NCBI RefSeq assembly: GCF_007860135.1
Contig: NZ_SJPV01000013.1
Coordinates: forward strand, 134,702 to 198,701
Direction of reading: 5' to 3'
Length of the DNA: 64,000 bases
Source: Novipirellula artificiosorum
GTDB taxonomy: Bacteria; Planctomycetota; Planctomycetia; Pirellulales; Pirellulaceae
The notes under the pieces were generated by a model. That model searched no databases. It was not told where the DNA came from and was given only the letters and a program-made list of their open reading frames with translations. The translations under genes and the position numbers were made by a program. Below, piece by piece: positions 54,974 through 62,620 of the stretch (within the stretch, counting starts at the first letter, position 1; each line of letters starts with the position of its first letter).

Positions 54974-56458
54974 ATGAAACTTGATTTGCGAATCGTCTTG
55001 ATGCGCGTCGTCTTCGCGTCGATGGTTGGGCGATCCCCCGCGCAAAAGCTGATGCGATTGCTGGTTCTAGCGACAGCTGCTCTCTGGAGTGTCGACGGCT
55101 GGAGCGGCGACACCGAACGCCCCAACATCATCCTGATGATGGCCGACGACTTGGGCTACGGCGACACCGGCTTCAACGGCAATGAGATCATCAAGACGCC
55201 ACATCTGGACAAGATGGCCAGGGACGGCGTGAAGCTGACCCATTTCTACGCGGGCGGTCCGGTCTGTTCGCCGACGCGCGGTACGTTCCTGACCGGACGC
55301 CACTATTACCGCTATGGCATTTGGTCGGCCAATGTGGGGCATTTGCCAAAGCAAGAAATCACGCTGGCACGCTTGCTGAAGAGCAAGGGGTACACGACTG
55401 GCCATTTCGGCAAGTGGCATGTCGGTACGTTGAGCAAGACACACTCGACGAAAGGGCCCGGCCGCAAGCCCGCAGAAAATTTTGCACCACCTTGGGAGCG
55501 TGATTATGACCGTTCGTTTGTCGTCGAATCGTCCGTCTCGACCTGGGACCCCGGCAGCGACAAGAACCCGTTTTACGACAACGGCGTCACACTGGCCGGC
55601 AATGATCCAAGCTTGCTCGGTGGGGCGGCCCGAGTGGTGGTGGATCGCGCCGTTCCGTTTATGGAGCAGGCCGTAAAAACCGACACCCCGTTTCTGGCGG
55701 TTGTCTGGTTCAACGCCCCACACGAGCCGATTAAAGCCGGGCCGGACTATCTTGCCATGTATGAAGGCCACGGTGAGGCAGCGCACTACTATGGCTGCAT
55801 CACCGAACTTGACGAGCAAGTCGGACGGATTCGAAAACGTCTCCGGGACTGGGGCATCGCGAACAACACGTTGCTCTGTTTCTGCTCGGACAATGGGCCG
55901 GAAGGGAAAGAGCCCAAGGGGAAAAAGGCTGGCGTGACCGCCGGACTACGCGGCCGCAAACGCAGCCTTTATGACGGTGGCGTTCGAGTGCCAGCCCTTG
56001 CGGAGTGGGCGGGGCGAATCAAGCCTGGTTCGGTAAGCGATACTCCGTGCTCAACGCTCGACTATCTTCCAATGGTTGCCAACCTGACGGGCTATCAGAT
56101 GCCCGACGACCGTCCGATCGATGGGCAAGATCTGATGCCGATTCTGACCGGTCAGACCACCGAACGTAAAAAGGCGATTCCGTTCCGCGCACGCGGCAAC
56201 GCGACCCTCGTCAAGAACCGGTACAAGATGGTGTTACCCAAAGGCGAACTGTATGACCTTTCCAAGGATTGGAGCGAAGAAAACAACATTGCCACCGGCC
56301 ATCCCGAACGCGTGGAAACCATGACGAGAGAATTGATGGCGTACCTTGACAGCATGCAAAAAAGTCATGCCGGGGAGGACTACAGTGACCCATCGTTTAA
56401 GCCGCTGGATGAATGGGATGCTTTCAGGAAGAAACGCGAACCATCAAAACGTAAATAA
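54974..56458 (+). CDS. Sulfatase (S1 family), tandem paralogue, exported
   Basis: A 494-residue sulfatase from the ATG at 54974 (AGGAAGAAC upstream); a start at 55052 (MRLLVLATAALWSVDG) would give a shorter signal peptide. Metal site LMMADDLGYGDTG, formylglycine motif CSPTR at residue 98, FGKWHVG and CFCSDNGPEGKEPKGKKAGV. Nearly the same order of motifs as the preceding enzyme (ERDYDRSFV, GGAARVVVD), showing recent duplication. A short basic end (KKREPSKRK) is present. The open frame from 54851 overlaps its neighbour and is not the likely start. Confidence 0.93.
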   Translation: MKLDLRIVLMRVVFASMVGRSPAQKLMRLLVLATAALWSVDGWSGDTERPNIILMMADDLGYGDTGFNGNEIIKTPHLDKMARDGVKLTHFYAGGPVCSPTRGTFLTGRHYYRYGIWSANVGHLPKQEITLARLLKSKGYTTGHFGKWHVGTLSKTHSTKGPGRKPAENFAPPWERDYDRSFVVESSVSTWDPGSDKNPFYDNGVTLAGNDPSLLGGAARVVVDRAVPFMEQAVKTDTPFLAVVWFNAPHEPIKAGPDYLAMYEGHGEAAHYYGCITELDEQVGRIRKRLRDWGIANNTLLCFCSDNGPEGKEPKGKKAGVTAGLRGRKRSLYDGGVRVPALAEWAGRIKPGSVSDTPCSTLDYLPMVANLTGYQMPDDRPIDGQDLMPILTGQTTERKKAIPFRARGNATLVKNRYKMVLPKGELYDLSKDWSEENNIATGHPERVETMTRELMAYLDSMQKSHAGEDYSDPSFKPLDEWDAFRKKREPSKRK

Positions 56459-56486
56459 TTAGTGATCGCAAAGAGGCAATGAAACA

Positions 56487-58031
56487 ATGAACAGGATCAG
56501 TCTTCTATTCGTCACCCTGACGATCATGATGCAGTGCGTCATCGCCCAAGCCCCTTACCAAGCCACCTGGGAATCGATCGCCCGGGCTCCCGTGCCGCAA
56601 TGGTGGGGCCAGGGAAAGTTCGGGATCTTCATTCATTGGGGACCCTACAGTGTTGCCGGATACAAGTATCGAAACCGAGGATATGCCGAAGCGATCACAA
56701 GCGATCTGTACAAGAACCCGGACAACTACCTGGAGTTCATGACTGCGAAGTTCGGCGCCGCGCCGCCAGAGTTCGGTTACAAGGACATGGTTCCGCTCTT
56801 CAAGGCAGACAAGTGGGATCCCGCTGCGTGGGCGAAGCTATTCAAGGAGAGTGGTGCGAGGTACGTGATTCCGACCGGCGAACACCACGACGGCTTTGTG
56901 CTCTGGGATTCCGACCTGACACCCTGGACCGCCACGAAGAAAGGCCCGATGCGAGATCTGATCGGGGATCTGGCAAACGCGGTGCGCGCCGAAGGTCTGA
57001 AGTTTGGCGTCTCGTACCATCGGGAGCGACATCCGAATCGCTTCACGTCTGAGTTCATCGTTGATGCCGAACCTTTCGAGCAAGTCGCGGAAGAAATCCG
57101 ACGCATGCCGGAATCCGAATCACTGTATGGACCGTTTCAATACAGTGACGAATTCATCCAAGACTACGTCGCGAGATGGGTGGAGATCCAAAATCAATAC
57201 CGACCCGATTTCATGTGGATCGACGACGTGCCCATTTTCTATCGAGCTGCGGACGATCCCCAGGTTGATAAGTTTCAGATCGCCTTTCGGAAGATGATTG
57301 CCGGATATCTTAACGCCGGCCAAAAGTGGGGCAAAGAGGTTTACTTCAACAACAAGGGCAAACAGGCGAACTGGCCGTTGGGCGTTGGTTGTCGCGAAGC
57401 GGATAATCTGCAAATGGAAACGATTGGCCCACGTTGGCAAAACCCCGCCACGCTGGGGACGTCTTACGCCTACATGGCGACTGAAGAAGAAGGGGATCTT
57501 TATAAGTCGTCGTCGGAGTTGGTTTGGCTGTTGTGTGACGTGGTGAGCAAGAACGGGAACCTGTTACTGAATATTGGTCCCAGGGCCGATGGAACGATTC
57601 CCGAAGGCATGCAACGTCGCTTGCGCGACATGGGTGCCTGGCTGGAACTGAACGGTGAGGCGATCTATGGTTCGTCGCCGTGGAAGGTGTTCGGCGAGCA
57701 TGAAGGCGAAATCGTTGAAGAAGAGGACGTGTTCTATACCAAACACGCGATGCGAGTCCATGAAAGGGAAATTCGCTTTACCACGAAACCGGGGGCGATT
57801 TACGTGATCGATCTGCAACCCAATGGATCCAACGTCTCGCTGAAGACGTTTGCAGAATTTGACGAGACGATCGAATCGATTTCGTTATTGGGTTCCGAAC
57901 GCCCGGTGCAATGGAATCTCACGTCCAGCGGCTTGGTACTCACGCCACCGCACGGTGCGGCGTTGCGTCATGCGGCTGTCTACAAAGTCACATACGAAGA
58001 ATCGAAAAACGAGTTGATAGGGAACCAATGA
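56487..58031 (+). CDS. GH29 alpha-L-fucosidase, exported
   Basis: A 514-residue fucosidase with a short signal peptide (LLFVTLTIMMQCVIAQA). VPQWWGQGKFGIFIHWGPYS, TGEHHDGFVLWDSDLTPWTA, nucleophile Asp246 in PDFMWIDDVPIF, KNGNLLLNIGPRADGTIPEG and GEAIYGSSPWKVFGEH fit GH29 closely. It is the most typical of the three fucosidases. The stop overlaps the next sulfatase start (ATGA). Confidence 0.95.
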   Translation: MNRISLLFVTLTIMMQCVIAQAPYQATWESIARAPVPQWWGQGKFGIFIHWGPYSVAGYKYRNRGYAEAITSDLYKNPDNYLEFMTAKFGAAPPEFGYKDMVPLFKADKWDPAAWAKLFKESGARYVIPTGEHHDGFVLWDSDLTPWTATKKGPMRDLIGDLANAVRAEGLKFGVSYHRERHPNRFTSEFIVDAEPFEQVAEEIRRMPESESLYGPFQYSDEFIQDYVARWVEIQNQYRPDFMWIDDVPIFYRAADDPQVDKFQIAFRKMIAGYLNAGQKWGKEVYFNNKGKQANWPLGVGCREADNLQMETIGPRWQNPATLGTSYAYMATEEEGDLYKSSSELVWLLCDVVSKNGNLLLNIGPRADGTIPEGMQRRLRDMGAWLELNGEAIYGSSPWKVFGEHEGEIVEEEDVFYTKHAMRVHEREIRFTTKPGAIYVIDLQPNGSNVSLKTFAEFDETIESISLLGSERPVQWNLTSSGLVLTPPHGAALRHAAVYKVTYEESKNELIGNQ

Positions 58032-59641
58032 ATTCGCACTTTTCGAAGTACTGCGTTTCACTCTGCCTCACCTTCGTCTCCGGCGGCTGGGCGATGACCG
58101 CTCAGGCTCAAGCCGAGCAGCCAAACATCGTCTATATCTTGGCCGACGACATGGGCTATGGCGACGTCAGTGCATGCAATCCCGACAGCAAAATCCAAAC
58201 GCCGAATATTGATCGGCTTGCCCGTGAGGGCATGCAGTTCATCGACGCACACACGAACTCCAGCGTCTGTACCCCGACACGCTATGGAATCCTGACCGGT
58301 CGCTACTGCTGGCGGACGGAGAAGAAGAGCGGAGTGCTGCATGGCCACAGTGACCATTTGATCGATCCAGGTCGAGAAACGGTTGCTTCGTTCTTAAAGG
58401 ATCAGGGCTACGCAACGGCATGTATCGGCAAGTGGCACTTGGGGATGGACTGGACGTCGGGCGACGGACTGAAGGTCAACGAGTCAAGCGGGAAGAACGT
58501 GGATTTCGATCAGCCTATTGCTAACGGCCCGCTCGACCGTGGGTTTGAATATTACTTTGGTATCAGTGCCTCGCTGAACCATGCGCCGCATGCGTACGTC
58601 GAGAACCGGAAGGCGCTTGGCGAACTCTCCTGGCTGGAAGGCAATACGGCGCGCAAAGAAAGAAACATAAACGGTAAGGATGGTTGGGTCGCGGACAACT
58701 ACCATCAGGCCGAAGTCCTTTCGACGTTTACCGAGAAGACGATCGACTGGCTGCAGCAACATCATAGCGATGCCTCGCAGCAGCCCTTCTTCGTCTACAT
58801 GCCGCTGAGTGCTCCACACGCGCCGATCGTTCCAAATGAGAACTTTCAGGGCAAGAACCCAATCGGAGCGTACGGCGACTACTGCATGGAAGTCGATTGG
58901 GTGGTGGGGGAAGTCCTCAACGCCCTTGAAGATCTAGAGCTCACGGACAACACGCTTGTTATTTTTACTTCCGACAATGGCCCTTCGCCCCAGGCCAAAC
59001 TCGATCGTCTACAGGCTCACGGCCATTACGCTTCGGCTAACTTTCGAGGTCTGAAGGGCAGCCTGTGGGAAGCGGGACATCGAGTTCCGTTTCTGGCTCG
59101 ATGGCCTGCTGTTGTCAAACCGGGTACGGTTTCCGACCAGGTGATCTGCACGACAGACCTGCTGGCAACCGTCGGGGAAATGCACAACGCAAAGTTACCG
59201 GACCATGTAGGCGAAGACAGCGTGAGCTTTCTTCCGGCGCTACAGGGAAAGCCAATCCCAGGTAATACCGATCGCGGCGTCGTCCATCATTCCGATTCGG
59301 GAGTGTTCGCCATTCGTCGCGGGAAATGGAAGGTGGTTTTTGATCCGGCGGGCGGAACTCGTCGCAATAACCCGAAAGACCCGCCGATCAAGAATCCAGC
59401 CGACATCCAACTCTATGACATGGAGCACGATAGCGGTGAGTCGACCAACCTGCAGGCCCAGCACCCTGAACAGGTAGATGCCCTCGGACGCCTGCTTGGA
59501 GAGTTTGTCGCGCGGGGCCGGAGCACACCGGGGGCGGATAGAAAGCATCCCGAGGTGAAACGCTGGACTCAGCTCGACGCGATTCGCAGATACTTGAAAG
59601 ATTCGGCAAACACCGGAGAACCTCACAAGGGCCGCTCATGA
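58028..59641 (+). CDS. Sulfatase (S1 family), exported
   Basis: A 537-residue sulfatase starting at the ATG that overlaps the GH29 stop codon. Signal peptide CVSLCLTFVSGGWAMTAQAQ; metal site ILADDMGYGDVS; formylglycine motif CTPTR at residue 81; IGKWHLG; FTSDNGPSPQAKLDRLQAHG; and FRGLKGSLWEAGHRVPFLAR. It is of the arylsulfatase A-like type. The stop overlaps the next start (ATGA), continuing the chain of coupled genes. Confidence 0.95.
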   Translation: MNSHFSKYCVSLCLTFVSGGWAMTAQAQAEQPNIVYILADDMGYGDVSACNPDSKIQTPNIDRLAREGMQFIDAHTNSSVCTPTRYGILTGRYCWRTEKKSGVLHGHSDHLIDPGRETVASFLKDQGYATACIGKWHLGMDWTSGDGLKVNESSGKNVDFDQPIANGPLDRGFEYYFGISASLNHAPHAYVENRKALGELSWLEGNTARKERNINGKDGWVADNYHQAEVLSTFTEKTIDWLQQHHSDASQQPFFVYMPLSAPHAPIVPNENFQGKNPIGAYGDYCMEVDWVVGEVLNALEDLELTDNTLVIFTSDNGPSPQAKLDRLQAHGHYASANFRGLKGSLWEAGHRVPFLARWPAVVKPGTVSDQVICTTDLLATVGEMHNAKLPDHVGEDSVSFLPALQGKPIPGNTDRGVVHHSDSGVFAIRRGKWKVVFDPAGGTRRNNPKDPPIKNPADIQLYDMEHDSGESTNLQAQHPEQVDALGRLLGEFVARGRSTPGADRKHPEVKRWTQLDAIRRYLKDSANTGEPHKGRS

Positions 59642-61284
59642 AAATTTATGCAGTACTCGTCGCCGCGCTGATTGCGGCGATCCCGACCTCATTGGGCGCC
59701 CAGCGGCCGAACATCATTCTGCTGCTGACCGATGACCAGAATTACGACACGCTTGCGTTTACCGGTAACGACCAAGTCAAAACGCCCAATCTGGACCGCC
59801 TCGCTGGCGATGGCCTCGTCTTCCATTCCGCCTATGACACCACCTCGATCTGCATGGCGAGCCGTGCCCAGGTGATGACGGGAATGTATGAGTACAAGAC
59901 GGGGTGCAATTTTAGTCACGGCCCGCTGACGACCGACAAGTGGAAAAAATCCTATCCGGTATTGATACGAGAGGCCGGCTATCACACGGGATTCGTGGGG
60001 AAATTCGGGTTCAGTGTGAAGGAGCCGGGAGGTCCGTCCAACTATCACTCCAACGAAGACCTGCCGATCGATGCGTTCGATGTCTGGCTCGGCTGGCCGG
60101 GTCAGGGAAGCTACAAGACGGAGGAAAACGAATTTGTTCGGTCCTACGCTGGCAAGTACCCGCATGTGACGCGCGCACTCGGCGCGGCGTCGCAAGACTT
60201 CATCAAAGGCGCAAAAACCACGGGAAAACCGTTCTGCCTGTCAGTCAGTTTCAAGGCGCCCCATGGTCCGATGTCACCCGACCCGGCATTCGATGACGTC
60301 TACGCCGACACGGCTTGGAAGACGATGCCCAATCACGGCGAAAAGGGCGCGGCGCATCTACCCGAGCAGGCGAAAAGCGGACGCCAGTATCGGAAGCTAC
60401 GAGATTTCTCGGGTGAGAGATATCAGTCAACGATGCGGAAGTATCAACAGCTCGTCCACGGGATCGACCACGCGGTCGGTATGATCCGCGCTGAATTGGA
60501 AACGCAGGATCTGGCCGACAATACCGTGATCCTGTTTCTGACCGACAATGGATACAACTGCGGATCACACGACTTCGGAGGGAAGGTTCTTCCGTACGAG
60601 GAAGGGAGTCGGTCGCCGATGATCATCTACGACCCCCGTCACCCGGTTTCCGGTGCGGGTAAGAGTTGCAACGCAGTGGTCGGCAACATCGATGTCGCTC
60701 CGACGATGCTGGAACTCGCTGGTCTGCCGACACCGGAGAACATGGACGGGCGAAGCCTTTTCCCGTTGCTCGACGACCCATCGTCCAAGGTCCGAGATGC
60801 TCTGCTCCTGATCAACGTCTGGGGCGACGCTCCAACCCACTCGTTAGGAATCGCAACGGAGGACTACAAATACATTCATTGGCCCTACGCGCAAAACATG
60901 GCACCGCAAGAAGAACTCTACGACCTCGCTGCGGACCGCTACGAAATGCAGAATCTCGCGGGATCCCCCGAACACAGCCAGGCCCTCGAGAGTCTGCGGA
61001 GACACCACGACGCCGCCCTTGCGGTCTGGAAAGCCGAATGTGTTTCCTCCGGTGGCTACGGTCAATATGCGGACATCTTCGATCGAGAACTCGCGTGGGA
61101 CAAGAAACTCGCCGCGATGGAAACTCGCACGCGGCGGACCTTCTCGGAGTGGAAGCCAGGCGTCGACGTGGCAAACGGCGAAACAAAAATCAAGAAGCCG
61201 AATCCGAAGAAAGCAGAGCGGGCCGCCGCGCGGGCAAGGAAACTCGCCGAGCGCGAGAAAGAGAAAGCTGATCATGAAAAATGA
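59638..61284 (+). CDS. Sulfatase (S1 family), CMASR variant, exported
   Basis: A 548-residue sulfatase with a signal peptide (VLVAALIAAIPTSLGA). Metal site LLLTDDQNYDTLAF. The formylglycine motif is CMASR (residue 72), which keeps C-x-A-x-R. The substrate motif reads VGKFGFSVKEPGG, lacking the His of GKWH. FLTDNGYNCGSHDFGGK and YEEGSRSPMIIYDPRHP follow. The C-terminus is a strong basic tail (PKKAERAAARARKLAEREKE). The start overlaps the previous stop (ATGA). Confidence 0.92.
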   Translation: MKIYAVLVAALIAAIPTSLGAQRPNIILLLTDDQNYDTLAFTGNDQVKTPNLDRLAGDGLVFHSAYDTTSICMASRAQVMTGMYEYKTGCNFSHGPLTTDKWKKSYPVLIREAGYHTGFVGKFGFSVKEPGGPSNYHSNEDLPIDAFDVWLGWPGQGSYKTEENEFVRSYAGKYPHVTRALGAASQDFIKGAKTTGKPFCLSVSFKAPHGPMSPDPAFDDVYADTAWKTMPNHGEKGAAHLPEQAKSGRQYRKLRDFSGERYQSTMRKYQQLVHGIDHAVGMIRAELETQDLADNTVILFLTDNGYNCGSHDFGGKVLPYEEGSRSPMIIYDPRHPVSGAGKSCNAVVGNIDVAPTMLELAGLPTPENMDGRSLFPLLDDPSSKVRDALLLINVWGDAPTHSLGIATEDYKYIHWPYAQNMAPQEELYDLAADRYEMQNLAGSPEHSQALESLRRHHDAALAVWKAECVSSGGYGQYADIFDRELAWDKKLAAMETRTRRTFSEWKPGVDVANGETKIKKPNPKKAERAAARARKLAEREKEKADHEK

Positions 61285-61293
61285 GAAACCGGT

Positions 61294-61303
61294 AAGGAGG
61301 TGA
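61294..61303 (+). promoter_or_regulatory. Near-perfect ribosome binding site
   Basis: AAGGAGGTGA precedes the ATG at 61307 with six bases between AGGAGG and the start codon, the strongest SD in the island. It fixes the start of the hydrolase gene. Confidence 0.8.
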
Positions 61304-61306
61304 ATA

Positions 61307-62554
61307 ATGAGACGCTTAATACTGCTTCTTGCATTGCTGCTTGAGTTGCCGTCATTTAGCAGGGCCGAATTTCCAGCGCTGGTTCCCCAGGAAAAGCCGG
61401 ACTACCCGGTAAGTGCAGCAGTCGCGCGGTTGTACGATCAGTGGAATCCACACGAGGATCGCGGCAACGAACTTTATTCCAATTTCAAGTACACGCCGCT
61501 CAAGGGGCTGGAACTGACACCCAATATCTCGCGGCGCGATCCTACCAAGGTGCTGTTGATTGATGGCGTCTACCACGTCTGGTACACCGGCCGCCGTTCG
61601 CAGTCCGCGCCGGTGGGCGTGCAGGACGCGACCGACGTCAAGCCCGGCACAGACTGGGACTTGGCTGACATCTGGCATGCGAGCAGCAAAGACGGTTGGA
61701 ATTGGGTAGAGGACAAGGAACCCGCAGTGCGACGCCCGCCCAAACCGGAGCAGGGCTTTCGCTCCATCTGCACGCCGGGCATTCTGGTTTGGAAGGGCAA
61801 ATACTATCTCTACTTCCAGGCCTACAGCCCGATGGTTGGCGGTCAGGTCTGGTGCCCGGTGCGCGTCGCCTCTGCCGATACGCCCGACGGCCCTTGGAGG
61901 CACCACCCGGATCCGGCGTTGGTGCCGAGCCCTCCCGGTTCCTGGGGCAGTATTAAGATCAACGACCCGTGCCCGGTCGTGCATCACGGCAGGATTCTGA
62001 TCTACTACAAGGGTGCCCCGATCGAGCGCGGCCCGGAATATGTGTTGCGCATGCAGGGTGTGGCCTTCTCTGACAATCCGCTTGGCCCGTTCGAGGCGTC
62101 GAAGCTGAACCCCGTCATCAACTCCGGCCACGAGACCTGCGTGTTTCCGTTCAAGGACGGTGTGGCTGCCCTGGTCGCGTTAGACGGTCCTGAAAAGAAT
62201 ACGATCCAGTGGTCACCCGACGGTGAAAACTTCCGGGTGATGTCCATGATACAGATCCCTCCGATCGCTCCTGGCCCTTATTGCCCGGATGCTTTTTCCG
62301 ACAGCGGAGACGGACGCGGCTTCACATGGGGACTGTGCCACATCAATCCTGACGGCGGAGGTGCGGCGAACGAATCGATCTTAGCGAGGTTTGATTGCGA
62401 TCTGTCGCTTGACGTCAATCGGGAGAGTTTCAAACGCAACAATCTGCGTTTCGATGAACAGACCTATCTTCAGAAGGACGTCGCCTTGCCCCGGTTCCTC
62501 AAAGATCTGATTCTCAAGGAGCAGAAGACGCTGGATATAGAGACGATTCGATGA
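61307..62554 (+). CDS. GH117/GH43-like glycoside hydrolase, exported
   Basis: A 415-residue protein with a signal peptide (ILLLALLLELPSFSRAEF). LTPNISRRDPTKVLLIDGVY, HVWYTGRRSQ, WHASSKDGWNW, ICTPGILVWKGKYYLYFQAY, INDPCPVVHHGRILIYYKGA and SGHETCVFPFKDG describe a five-bladed beta-propeller as in clans of GH43, GH32 and GH117. The SRRDPxKV-x-DGxYxVWYT pattern is closest to GH117 (alpha-3,6-anhydrogalactosidases and relatives). It likely acts on an exo-sugar linkage released by the sulfatases; the substrate is not certain. Strong SD. Confidence 0.8.
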   Translation: MRRLILLLALLLELPSFSRAEFPALVPQEKPDYPVSAAVARLYDQWNPHEDRGNELYSNFKYTPLKGLELTPNISRRDPTKVLLIDGVYHVWYTGRRSQSAPVGVQDATDVKPGTDWDLADIWHASSKDGWNWVEDKEPAVRRPPKPEQGFRSICTPGILVWKGKYYLYFQAYSPMVGGQVWCPVRVASADTPDGPWRHHPDPALVPSPPGSWGSIKINDPCPVVHHGRILIYYKGAPIERGPEYVLRMQGVAFSDNPLGPFEASKLNPVINSGHETCVFPFKDGVAALVALDGPEKNTIQWSPDGENFRVMSMIQIPPIAPGPYCPDAFSDSGDGRGFTWGLCHINPDGGGAANESILARFDCDLSLDVNRESFKRNNLRFDEQTYLQKDVALPRFLKDLILKEQKTLDIETIR

Positions 62555-62620
62555 GAAAGAACGTGTGGAGCACCGCCCAACCTGAAACAACCACAACTCA
62601 CAAACAGAAATGAAATCCAG

